Assembly: GCA_021796055.1 (NCBI GenBank)
Contig: JAJYOS010000073.1
Coordinates: 1 to 13,032, forward strand
DNA length: 13,032 nt
Direction: 5' to 3'
Source of the DNA: Bacteroidota bacterium
Lineage (GTDB): Bacteria; Bacteroidota; Kryptoniia; Kryptoniales; JAKASW01
The translations under genes were made by a program, and so were the position numbers. This document shows positions 6,029 through 13,032 of the stretch, one piece after another. Each line of letters begins with the position of its first letter. The first letter of the stretch is position 1. The notes beneath the pieces were generated by a model that saw only the letters and a program-made list of their open reading frames with translations, ran no database searches and was not told the origin of the DNA.

Positions 6029-7549
6029 ATGGAACCATCCGGAAGAGTGGTTGCGGTCCGCGGAGCGAGCGTCATCGGTGAAACGACGGCTGCAGAAAAC
6101 TTCGGCGTCGGCTCGTACATTTCCATAAAAATGCCGGAGAGCAAGATTCTGGGCGTTGTAGCGTCGCTTGAGCTAACGGCCGGTGATATCGTAAGATTTA
6201 CCGCGAACCTTTTCGGGAAGTTCAGCGGCGGAAAGTTCGAACGGGGTACCGAGGAACTTCCTTATCCGGGCGCGGGTGTCGAGATACCGTCGGAGGGCGA
6301 TCTGGACCTCATCTTCAACACACACCGCCGGTTCGATTTCTCGCTCGGAGAGATTTCGCTCCTCAAGGGAAAGAAAAATTATATAGATCCCGACAAGTTT
6401 TTCAGCAGGCACGTTGCGGTCCTCGGTGCCACCGGTTCCGGTAAGTCGTGCGCCGTTGCTTCCATACTTCAGAAAGTCGCGAAACTGCCTGGTGCGAGAA
6501 TTATCCTGCTTGACCTGCACGATGAATACGGTGAGGCATTCGGCGAGCTTGCCGAACGCGTGAACATCGGCGAGTTCGAACTCCCGTACTGGGCCATGAA
6601 CTTCGATGAGCTGGTCGAGACTTTCGTCGACCCTGATGACCCGGCTGCACGCAGCGAGACGGTGGTGATGTCCGAAATAATACTGAACAGCAGACGGGCA
6701 AAGAACCTGCAGTACAAGGACTCCATTACCGTCGACTCGCCGGTATATTTCGACCTCAGCGATATAAAGGTGAAAATGCAGGCTCTCGACACCGAGAGGC
6801 TCCCTAACGGGAAGGAGGGACCCTTCTACGGCAACTTCACCAGATTCATTTTCAAATTCGACTCAAAGTTCAACGACAAGAGATTTGAATTCCTTTTCAA
6901 ACCGAAGAAGTTCAAGACGACGGAGACCTTTTCTCAGTTCCTGGAGCTTCTTTTCGGTCTGAAGTCGGGCAAGTCTATCGTAGTGCTGAACCTGAGCAAC
7001 GTCCCGCCTGAAGTAATAAACGCACTCGCTTCGTTGCTGGCGCGCCTCGTGTTCGATTTCAATATGTGGAACCCGCATCGTGCAAATCTCCCGATACTTC
7101 TCGTCCTCGAAGAGGCGCATAACTACCTGAACATGAGAAGTTCCTCTCAGACATCGCGCCGCACAATCGAACGTGTCGTTAAAGAGGGAAGAAAGTACGG
7201 TGTCAGCTGCATGATTGTCAGCCAGAGGCCTATAGATGTGGCGGAATCGATTCTCTCGCAGTGCAGCAATTACGTAGCGATGCGGCTCTCCAATCCAGAC
7301 GACCAGGCCTACATCGCGAAGCTGGTTCCCGAATCGATGGCCGACTTACTGGACATCATTCCGGCACTCAAACAGGGTGAGGCGCTGATTCTCGGAGACG
7401 CGTGTATACTTCCACTTCGCACGAAGATAGATCCGCCGGATCCTTTTCCGAAAAGTAAAGACGTGGACTTCTACACGAAGTGGAGCATATTGCCGCCGGC
7501 TGTTGACCTCGACGGCGTTGTTGACAGATGGAGAAGGATCAGCTACTGA
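6029..7549 (+). CDS. herA: HerA-type hexameric DNA-translocating ATPase (HAS-barrel plus DUF87)
   Basis: A 506-residue protein of the HerA/FtsK ATPase superfamily. Residues about 1-90 look like a HAS-barrel beta domain (GRVVAVRGASVIGE, then VGSYISIKMPESKILGVVASLE). The RecA-like core has Walker A GATGSGKS (133-140), an LLDLHDEYGE strand (160-169) typical of DUF87, and an insert at about 200-310. Walker B is ILLVLEEAHNYL with catalytic Glu361/Glu362. The conserved RVVKEGRKYG (382-391) with its arginine-finger region follows, then the sensor-like VSQRP (397-401). HerA hexamers pump DNA and in archaea work with the nuclease NurA in end resection. Bacterial homologues act in repair or in anti-phage complexes. 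No nurA, SIR2 or nuclease gene is next to it here. GGGAG (6018-6022), six bases upstream within the end of mutS, supports the start. The next gene's ATG follows its stop directly. Family assignment is strong; the cellular job is inferred. Confidence 0.87.
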   Translation: MEPSGRVVAVRGASVIGETTAAENFGVGSYISIKMPESKILGVVASLELTAGDIVRFTANLFGKFSGGKFERGTEELPYPGAGVEIPSEGDLDLIFNTHRRFDFSLGEISLLKGKKNYIDPDKFFSRHVAVLGATGSGKSCAVASILQKVAKLPGARIILLDLHDEYGEAFGELAERVNIGEFELPYWAMNFDELVETFVDPDDPAARSETVVMSEIILNSRRAKNLQYKDSITVDSPVYFDLSDIKVKMQALDTERLPNGKEGPFYGNFTRFIFKFDSKFNDKRFEFLFKPKKFKTTETFSQFLELLFGLKSGKSIVVLNLSNVPPEVINALASLLARLVFDFNMWNPHRANLPILLVLEEAHNYLNMRSSSQTSRRTIERVVKEGRKYGVSCMIVSQRPIDVAESILSQCSNYVAMRLSNPDDQAYIAKLVPESMADLLDIIPALKQGEALILGDACILPLRTKIDPPDPFPKSKDVDFYTKWSILPPAVDLDGVVDRWRRISY

Positions 7550-8782
7550 ATGAACCAGAGGCAGTTATTCCACGCCATCGAGCAGATCGCATCGAAGGAT
7601 TACAGAACGGACGAAGAGCTGCTGAACAGCGTCGTTCAGCAGATCGCGAGCTCCGACCAGATCAGGATAAAAGGCGGGAGAATATGGAAACTGATCCCGC
7701 GCCGGAACGCGTACGTCCTCGTCAGGCAAGTCGGAAAAGTGAGATCGATTGCCGAAAACTACATGATCAAGGTTTCAGAGTATCCGGATTTCGTGAAAAT
7801 CGGGAACGAGAAGACGCTGCTCAGCCCGGAGCGAAACGCGGACCTGCGGAAAGAGGGAATAGATAAGTACTCGGCGACCGGAGTTGGGGACAAAATAAAA
7901 GTAAAAGGGATCCCGCTTTATCAGTACATTCTCGCCTTCAACACCGACAAGGAAGACCAGGAACTCTTTGACACACTCAATGTGATCGGCAGCGCGGTCA
8001 CCGCCGTTCTCCGTACCCGTCACGCGCTCGCCCGGACAAAGCAGCTTGAACAGGACATGGATCAGGCGCGCGAGATCCAGCGAAGCATCCTTCCCGACCA
8101 CGAACAGAAATATGGGGCGTTCCAGATGTTCGGAGTATCTCTTCCTGAGCGGGTTGTCGGAGGAGACTTCTTCGATTATCTCCCTGCGGGCGAGGAAGGT
8201 GAGCGGCTCGGCGTGGCGATCGGAGACGCAGCGAGCAAAGGCCTGAGCGCTGCGGTCGAGGCGCTCTACGTGTCGGGTGCGCTGAAGATGGGCGTGGAAC
8301 TCCAGACGAACATGGCCTCGCTCATAAAGAAGGTCAACAACCTGGTAAACTGGACTTTTTCGGACTCACGTTTCGTGACGCTTTTCTACGGCGAGTTCAC
8401 GGACGGCAAGAGCGGGCTATTTCTCTATGTCAATGCGGGACATAACCTCCCCATCTTTTACCGAAAATCAAAAGGAGAAGTCTCGCTGATCCCGACCACC
8501 GGCCCGGCACTCGGAATCGCGCCGAACGCGAGGTATCGCATAGGAAACATTAATTTCGAGAAGGACGATGTCCTTCTCCTGTATACCGACGGAGTTTCCG
8601 AGGCGACCGACAGCACTTTTGCGCTTTACGGAGAAGAAAAACTGAAGTCGAAATTGGCCGAACTTGCGGCGTATGAACCGAAGAAGATTTGTTACGAGCT
8701 AATGGATTCGGTACAGAGGTTTTCAGCGTCGTCGGCTTACGCGGACGATAAAACAATTGTTGTCATAAAGAGAATTGCATAG
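7550..8782 (+). CDS. GAF-like domain/PP2C serine phosphatase (SpoIIE/RsbU type)
   Basis: A 410-residue cytoplasmic signalling protein. The N-terminal 155 residues have the length and strand pattern of a divergent GAF-like sensory domain (RIWKLIPRRNAYVLVRQ, then GIPLYQYILAFNT). A helical linker (about 156-182, ending AREIQRSILPD) is the standard lead-in to SpoIIE/RsbU phosphatases. The PP2C domain shows the metal-binding set: D206 in GGDFFDY, D226 in GDAASKG, D347 in YTDGVSEA and D399-D400 in ADDKT, so it should be active on phospho-Ser/Thr. Such enzymes usually dephosphorylate anti-anti-sigma (STAS) proteins in partner switching, but no STAS or anti-sigma kinase gene is in view. The ATG directly abuts the HerA stop with no intervening base, and AAGGA lies about 12 bases upstream. 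No membrane helix is seen, so the signal is probably intracellular. Confidence 0.88.
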   Translation: MNQRQLFHAIEQIASKDYRTDEELLNSVVQQIASSDQIRIKGGRIWKLIPRRNAYVLVRQVGKVRSIAENYMIKVSEYPDFVKIGNEKTLLSPERNADLRKEGIDKYSATGVGDKIKVKGIPLYQYILAFNTDKEDQELFDTLNVIGSAVTAVLRTRHALARTKQLEQDMDQAREIQRSILPDHEQKYGAFQMFGVSLPERVVGGDFFDYLPAGEEGERLGVAIGDAASKGLSAAVEALYVSGALKMGVELQTNMASLIKKVNNLVNWTFSDSRFVTLFYGEFTDGKSGLFLYVNAGHNLPIFYRKSKGEVSLIPTTGPALGIAPNARYRIGNINFEKDDVLLLYTDGVSEATDSTFALYGEEKLKSKLAELAAYEPKKICYELMDSVQRFSASSAYADDKTIVVIKRIA

Positions 8783-8785
8783 GAG
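8781..8785 (+). promoter_or_regulatory. Ribosome binding site of the ThyX-like gene
   Basis: AGGAG overlaps the stop of the phosphatase gene and lies five bases before the ATG at 8791. It is a near-consensus site that fixes this start and suggests efficient reinitiation. Confidence 0.7.
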
Positions 8786-8790
8786 TCCAG

Positions 8791-10353
8791 ATGTCTCAAG
8801 AGACAATCCGGATTGAAGATAGATTTCTCAGCGGCGTTGCAAGACCGCCGCAGGTCAAACTGGTTAAGGCTTTTCCCAATGCTTTCAGGAACGTGATCGC
8901 TACGGCGAGAACCTGTTACTCATCGAATGGGATAATTGAAGACGACGCCGTCGATCTGGAGAAATACAAATATCTCGCCAAGAGCATTTACGAGGCGGGG
9001 CATCACACCACTTTCCAGCACGCTACGTTCCAGTTCCAGCTCTCCGACGTCTCGCGCCAGTTTCTCTGGTCGTTTCTTCATTCTCATCCGTTTTATAATT
9101 CGGAGCAGGTAAGCCAGCGCTACGTGGAAGTCAAAGACGGAAACTGCTTTGTCCCTCCCATCAGCGGAGAGGCTCTCGAGGTGTACACGAAGGCGACGTC
9201 CATTCAGCTTCAGGCATACAGGCGGCTCGTTGAGCTGCTCCAGAAACCCGCGGCTGAGGAATACTACGCGAGATTCCCGGGCCGTGTTGACGACAAGCGT
9301 TTCGTCGGCGATATAAAGAAAAAGGCGCAGGAGATCGCCAGATACGTTCTCCCGGTTGCCACATTCTCGTACCTCTACCACACCGTCAGCGGAATAACGC
9401 TTCTACGCTACGCGAAAATGCGGAAATCGGGCGACGCCTCGTTCGAACAGCAGCTTGTGGTCGACATGATGGTGCGGGAACTTCTGAGATTTGATCCGAA
9501 CTACCGGATCGTTCTGGAAGAGCCGCTGGACGAAAGCGTTTTTTCCGAGAACGTTTTTGCGCGGAATGCCCCAGGAGGTGATTTCATCGACGAGTTTGAC
9601 AGGGAGATCGGGGATCACACCTCGAAGCTTGTCGATTACAAGGTCAATTCCGAGAAAGTCGTGGCGGAGGCTGTAAGGGAAGTGCTCGGTTTGACCGAGG
9701 CGGCGCTTTCCGACGTTGATGCGATAGAGCTTGCGATCAACCCGGCAAAGAACAAGATCCTCGGCAACTCGCTCGTGCTCACCACCCATGATAAGATTTC
9801 AAGGGCGCTGTACCATGCCTCGTACACTTTCAAAAAGAAGCTGAGCCACACAGCCGACTCGCAGGACCAGCGACACAGGATGACCCCCGCTTCCAGGCCG
9901 GTCATTGCAGATCAAATGAGCGAGGAGCCTGATTACATCGTCCCCGAGCTCATTCTAATGGATACGGAGGCGGAAAAGATTTACCGCGACACGATGACGT
10001 CCACATGGGAGGCGATTGACGGGCTGATCTCCTTGAATGTCGGGAAAGAATTTGCGGCTTACCTTCTACCTAACGCATTTCCGATCAGGTTCACAGAGTC
10101 TGCGGACCTGCTGAATCTCCACCACAAGATCGAGATGCGTCTCTGTTACAATGCGCAGGAAGAAATTTGGAAGGCTTCGCTGGACGAAGTCGAACAGATC
10201 AAGAAGATTCATCCGCGTCTGGGTAAATACCTTCTTCCTCCCTGTACCATCCGTCTTCTTGCCGGGACGAAACCCTATTGTCCCGAAGGGAAGCGCTACT
10301 GCGGCGTGCCGGTCTGGAAACTGGACACATCTCAGTACACCAGGACGATTTGA
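8791..10353 (+). CDS. Double-length ThyX-family protein (predicted FAD-dependent thymidylate synthase)
   Basis: A 520-residue protein that looks like two ThyX-like domains in tandem; classic ThyX is about 220-270 residues. ThyX makes dTMP from dUMP using FAD, NADPH and methylene-tetrahydrofolate. The N-half (about 20-235) has VIATARTCYSS, EAGHHTTFQHATFQFQLSDVSR (69-89) and SEQVSQRYVEV (104-114), equivalent to the region after the ThyX motif. It also has EIARYVLPVA (181-190). Where the RHR motif should be it reads LHSHPFYNS. The C-half (about 330-480) has KISRALYHASYTF, then DQRHRMTPASRP (359-370), a proper RHR...S signature. AAYLLPNA and HHKIEMRLCYNAQEEIW (444-460) match the ThyX C-terminal helix region. 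The tail has Cys485, Cys497 and Cys504 in PPC...YCPEG..YCG, possibly a metal site. One active site may combine both halves, or only one half may be active. It follows the phosphatase gene by eight bases. I leave out the thyX symbol because activity of this form cannot be read from the sequence. Confidence 0.8.
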   Translation: MSQETIRIEDRFLSGVARPPQVKLVKAFPNAFRNVIATARTCYSSNGIIEDDAVDLEKYKYLAKSIYEAGHHTTFQHATFQFQLSDVSRQFLWSFLHSHPFYNSEQVSQRYVEVKDGNCFVPPISGEALEVYTKATSIQLQAYRRLVELLQKPAAEEYYARFPGRVDDKRFVGDIKKKAQEIARYVLPVATFSYLYHTVSGITLLRYAKMRKSGDASFEQQLVVDMMVRELLRFDPNYRIVLEEPLDESVFSENVFARNAPGGDFIDEFDREIGDHTSKLVDYKVNSEKVVAEAVREVLGLTEAALSDVDAIELAINPAKNKILGNSLVLTTHDKISRALYHASYTFKKKLSHTADSQDQRHRMTPASRPVIADQMSEEPDYIVPELILMDTEAEKIYRDTMTSTWEAIDGLISLNVGKEFAAYLLPNAFPIRFTESADLLNLHHKIEMRLCYNAQEEIWKASLDEVEQIKKIHPRLGKYLLPPCTIRLLAGTKPYCPEGKRYCGVPVWKLDTSQYTRTI

Positions 10354-10359
10354 AGCGGG

Positions 10360-11976
10360 ATGACGGAGCCCATCTATCTCGTAACGGTCTTTATCATCAT
10401 GTTCGCCGTCACGTCGTACACCTTTTACAGGCAGAAGCGGGGCGGATACATGGTACTCGCCGGATGGAGGTATATACTCGCAGGGCTGATGTTCGTTACA
10501 GGTGGTATGGCATTGGATGTCGCACGCCTGCTGATCAGGATGCGGGGAAGCTGGGCTGCCACCTATAATTTTATCGACAACTTCCTGATGTTTCTGCCGG
10601 GCATCTCATTCGTCGGATTTGGAATCGTCCGGTTCATCCCGGGTATAGAAGAGTATCTTGCCACCCTGGCCGAGAAGAAAGCCATCGAACAGAACAGAAT
10701 GTTCACAATGCACCTGCTGAAACTCGAGGAGAACAGTATGGCACTTGCTTCGCCCGGCAGCGTTCAGGATGTTCTCCAGCGAATCGTGTCCAATGCGCAG
10801 GAGGTTACCGGTGCATATTTCTCCGCTCTTCTGCTTTTCAATCCGAGGAGTAATATTCTGGACTCGAGCTATTATTCCGGCAGCGGTTCAGGCGCGCTCG
10901 AACGACTGGTGGACATCTACGATGTCGACCTGAGAAACATCGAGCTGCCTCCGGCAAAGCTGGAGTTCCTGAAGAACATAGCGCGTGAACGGAAACCGTT
11001 CGTCGGCACGGATATAAGGGAACTTCTCGGATTTTACATCGGCGACAGGGAGGTGCCGAAGCTTGCCAATATCTGGGACATAAACCAATATGTCCTGGTC
11101 CCTCTCCATGTGGACGGCGTACCCGACGGCTTGCTGTGCTACATCTTCACGACGGACGACTATTCGAGCGAACTGCTCGATCTTTTTGCCCATCAATGTT
11201 CGCTTGCCCTCAGGAATGCGAAATTGTTCGACGAGATGCAACAGAATACCATCTCACTGGAGGTACAACGGCGCAAGGCCGAGAACGCCAACCGATCCAA
11301 AACCGAGTTCCTGGCGAACATGAGCCATGAACTTCGCACTCCGCTCAACGCGATAATCGGGTTCAGCGAGATCCTTAAAACAGACGCCGATGAATTGCCG
11401 CCAGACATGGCACAGCAGTTCATCGGGAACGTGAACAGCAGCGGGAGGCACCTCCTTGAGCTCGTGAATGACCTCCTTGACCTGTCCAGGCTCGAAATAG
11501 GAAGGCTGAGACTCGAGAAATCAAAGTTCATCCTCAAAGACGAGCTGACCCAGGCCGTCAGGATAGTCGGGCCGATGGCATCCGAGAAGGATATAGAATT
11601 CGTTACCTCGGTCGACGGATCGATAGTCGATCTCTACGCCGATCCTCAGAAACTCCGGCAGATCATGATCAACCTCCTGTCAAACGCGGTGAAGTTCAGC
11701 CATTTGCGGGGGAAAATAAACCTCAAGGTCTGGCGGCAGGACGGATCGATCCAATTTTGCGTGGAGGATTTCGGGATGGGAATTAAGAATGAGGATATCG
11801 AGAGGCTCTTCAAGCCGTTCGAACAGCTTGCACAAAATCCTTATGCCAAGAAATACCGTGGAGTTGGATTGGGCCTGGCGTTGACCCGCCGGCTTGTCGA
11901 GCTGCACGGCGGGCGAGTGTGGGCCGAGAGCGAGATCGGCCAAGGTTCAAGATTCTATTTCACCATGCCTCAGTGA
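10360..11976 (+). CDS. Membrane-anchored GAF-domain sensor histidine kinase
   Basis: A 538-residue hybrid-free histidine kinase. Three hydrophobic segments open it (about residues 5-22, 36-56 and 70-92), giving a small N-terminal membrane module with little periplasmic sequence. A short helix (about 97-125) leads to a GAF domain (about 130-290, with GAYFSALLLFNPR and YVLVPLHVDGVPDGLLCYIF). The HisKA helix holds phospho-acceptor His323 in FLANMSHELRTPLN. The HATPase domain has an N-box (INLLSNAVKFS, Asn442), a G1 box (EDFGMGI, 469-475), an F-box (LFKPFEQL) and a G2 box (GVGLGLAL, 501-508). It ends at the kinase domain with no receiver, and no response regulator lies in the window. The ATG at 10360 is six bases after the ThyX-like stop with only a poor purine-rich site (GAAGCGGG) touching it. 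Later Met codons would cut into the first helix. Its stop overlaps the next ATG (TGATG). Confidence 0.93.
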   Translation: MTEPIYLVTVFIIMFAVTSYTFYRQKRGGYMVLAGWRYILAGLMFVTGGMALDVARLLIRMRGSWAATYNFIDNFLMFLPGISFVGFGIVRFIPGIEEYLATLAEKKAIEQNRMFTMHLLKLEENSMALASPGSVQDVLQRIVSNAQEVTGAYFSALLLFNPRSNILDSSYYSGSGSGALERLVDIYDVDLRNIELPPAKLEFLKNIARERKPFVGTDIRELLGFYIGDREVPKLANIWDINQYVLVPLHVDGVPDGLLCYIFTTDDYSSELLDLFAHQCSLALRNAKLFDEMQQNTISLEVQRRKAENANRSKTEFLANMSHELRTPLNAIIGFSEILKTDADELPPDMAQQFIGNVNSSGRHLLELVNDLLDLSRLEIGRLRLEKSKFILKDELTQAVRIVGPMASEKDIEFVTSVDGSIVDLYADPQKLRQIMINLLSNAVKFSHLRGKINLKVWRQDGSIQFCVEDFGMGIKNEDIERLFKPFEQLAQNPYAKKYRGVGLGLALTRRLVELHGGRVWAESEIGQGSRFYFTMPQ

Positions 11977-13032
11977 TGGACACAAAAAAGTACACGATAA
12001 AAAAGGACGTGGTCGGCGAACCAGAGCGCCGCGTCTTTACGATAAATTACGAACGCGACCTCAACCCGGATCAGCTTGAGGTCGTCAGGACCATTGATCG
12101 CCCCGTACTCGTAATTGCCGGAGCCGGAACCGGGAAGACGAAGACGCTCATTTACCGTGTGGCCTACCTGGTCGAGTTGGGAGGAAACCCGCAGTCGATT
12201 CTGCTCCTCACTTTCACCAGGAAGGCGGCTAACGAAATGCTCAAGCGGGCTGCCGCTCTGTTGAAATCCACATCCGCCGAACAGGTCAGTGGGGGTACAT
12301 TCCATTCTTTTGCCAACATGGCGCTCAGGCAATATGCGAAAGTCCTCGGCTACGGCGAACAATTCACTATCCTGGACGACTCCGATGCTGCGGATGTTGT
12401 GAATCTGCTCAGGACAAGATTGAAGCCGGAGAAGAAGGCGCAGCGATTTCCAAAGAAGGAAACGCTTGTGGATATATACAGCCGGGCAGAAAATACGCTC
12501 ACCAAAATAGAAGAAATAGTCTTCAAGGAATACCCGCGCTTCATCGAACAGATCGACGATATACTCAGCCTGAAGCACCAGTTCGACGATTATAAGCGCA
12601 AATACAATCTTATGGATTACGACGATCTGCTGAAGAACCTCAGGGAGCTTCTCGGTCAGAACGACTCGCTCAGAAAGGCGGTTGCCGGGAAGTATAGCCA
12701 CATAATGGTGGATGAGTTCCAGGACACAAACAGGGTACAGGGCGAAATTGTAAAACTGCTCGGGCAGGACAGGCATAACGTGATGGTGGTCGGTGACGAC
12801 GCACAGAGCATCTACTCGTTCCGCGGAGCTAATTTCAAAAATATTTTCGATTTTCCGGCCTATTTTCCGGATTGCAGGATAATCAAGCTCACCGAAAATT
12901 ACCGTTCGACTCAAGGGATACTCAATTTCACGAACAAAGTGATCGATGCCGCGAAAGAGAAATACGAGAAAGAACTTTACTCGCGAAAGAAAGCGGGAGA
13001 GAAGCCTGCTATCGTTTCGGCCGAGACGGAAA
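11976..13032 (+). CDS. UvrD/PcrA-family (UvrD/REP, SF1A) DNA helicase, 3' partial
   Basis: The frame is open to the window edge (352 codons visible of a protein usually 650-750 residues). Motifs in order: Q-motif LNPDQLEVV (29-37), Walker A AGAGTGKT (48-55), motif Ia TFTRKAANEM (79-88), Ib GTFHSFA (107-113), motif II VDEFQDTN (245-252), motif III VVGDDAQSIYSFRGA (271-285) and motif IV LTENYRST (305-312). These are the marks of a 3'-5' UvrD/PcrA/Rep helicase, which unwinds DNA in mismatch and excision repair and strips proteins from DNA. The 28 residues before the Q-motif (KYTIKKDVV..., VFTINYERD) resemble the lead-in of Bacteroidota/Chlorobiota-type UvrD-like proteins, supporting the start at 11976. 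The ATG overlaps the kinase stop by one base with no clear ribosome binding site, so translation probably depends on coupling. Subdomain 1B looks simple, and the 2A/2B parts and C-terminus lie outside the window. Confidence 0.93.
   Translation, partial: MDTKKYTIKKDVVGEPERRVFTINYERDLNPDQLEVVRTIDRPVLVIAGAGTGKTKTLIYRVAYLVELGGNPQSILLLTFTRKAANEMLKRAAALLKSTSAEQVSGGTFHSFANMALRQYAKVLGYGEQFTILDDSDAADVVNLLRTRLKPEKKAQRFPKKETLVDIYSRAENTLTKIEEIVFKEYPRFIEQIDDILSLKHQFDDYKRKYNLMDYDDLLKNLRELLGQNDSLRKAVAGKYSHIMVDEFQDTNRVQGEIVKLLGQDRHNVMVVGDDAQSIYSFRGANFKNIFDFPAYFPDCRIIKLTENYRSTQGILNFTNKVIDAAKEKYEKELYSRKKAGEKPAIVSAETE

Noticed and set aside
7528..7866. 112-codon + strand frame overlapping the end of herA and the start of the phosphatase gene
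   Set aside because: Its translation is Arg/Glu-rich and low in complexity, as expected for an out-of-frame reading. The phosphatase frame over the same bases carries the domain features.
6029..8782. HerA-based anti-phage defence island
   Set aside because: No SIR2, nuclease, DUF4297 or other effector is adjacent. The setting is a mutS operon without mobile-element marks, so a defence role has no support here.
11970..12914. 314-codon open frame on the - strand
   Set aside because: It lies antisense to the UvrD-like helicase, which has every expected helicase motif in frame. The antisense translation shows no recognisable domain.

Overview
The window reads as compact chromosomal DNA from a Gram-negative bacterium of roughly 50% GC. 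The genes I support are all on the + strand. A LolA-like periplasmic protein implies an outer membrane. The AAATCCC-type short repeat, the N-terminal form of the UvrD-like helicase and the double-length ThyX-like protein recall the Bacteroidota/Chlorobiota/Ignavibacteria side of the FCB group. That placement is inference and only moderately secure. I see no tRNA or rRNA gene, CRISPR array, transposase or phage gene.

Left part (1-3009): the window opens in the tail of an unidentified membrane protein. Its stop overlaps the start of a small Dabb-domain protein (127-429). After a 50-base gap comes a three-gene unit: an ABC-2 type ATPase (480-1394), its permease (1391-2233) and an exported LolA-like protein (2233-3009). 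The stop and start codons overlap at both junctions, so this looks like one transcript for an envelope export system.

Middle (3010-3382): the only large gap. Its left half holds nested inverted repeats (3011-3160), including a hairpin with a GCGA tetraloop, resembling a palindromic element. Its right half holds a sigma70-like promoter (3198-3226), then a leader of about 150 bases with several complementary segments, ending at mutS.

Right part (3383-13032): six genes packed end to end with gaps of -1 to 8 bases, almost certainly one operon. The order is mutS; a HerA-type hexameric ATPase; a GAF-like/PP2C (SpoIIE/RsbU type) phosphatase; a 520-residue protein made of two ThyX-like halves; a membrane-anchored GAF histidine kinase; and a UvrD/PcrA-type helicase cut by the window end. 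The set joins DNA repair motors (MutS, HerA, UvrD-like), dTMP synthesis (ThyX-like) and two GAF-containing signalling proteins with no cognate partner in view.

The most interesting points are the ThyX-like protein, whose signature residues are divided between its two halves; HerA without NurA inside a mutS operon beside orphan signalling proteins; and the structured DNA/RNA in the 3010-3382 gap.
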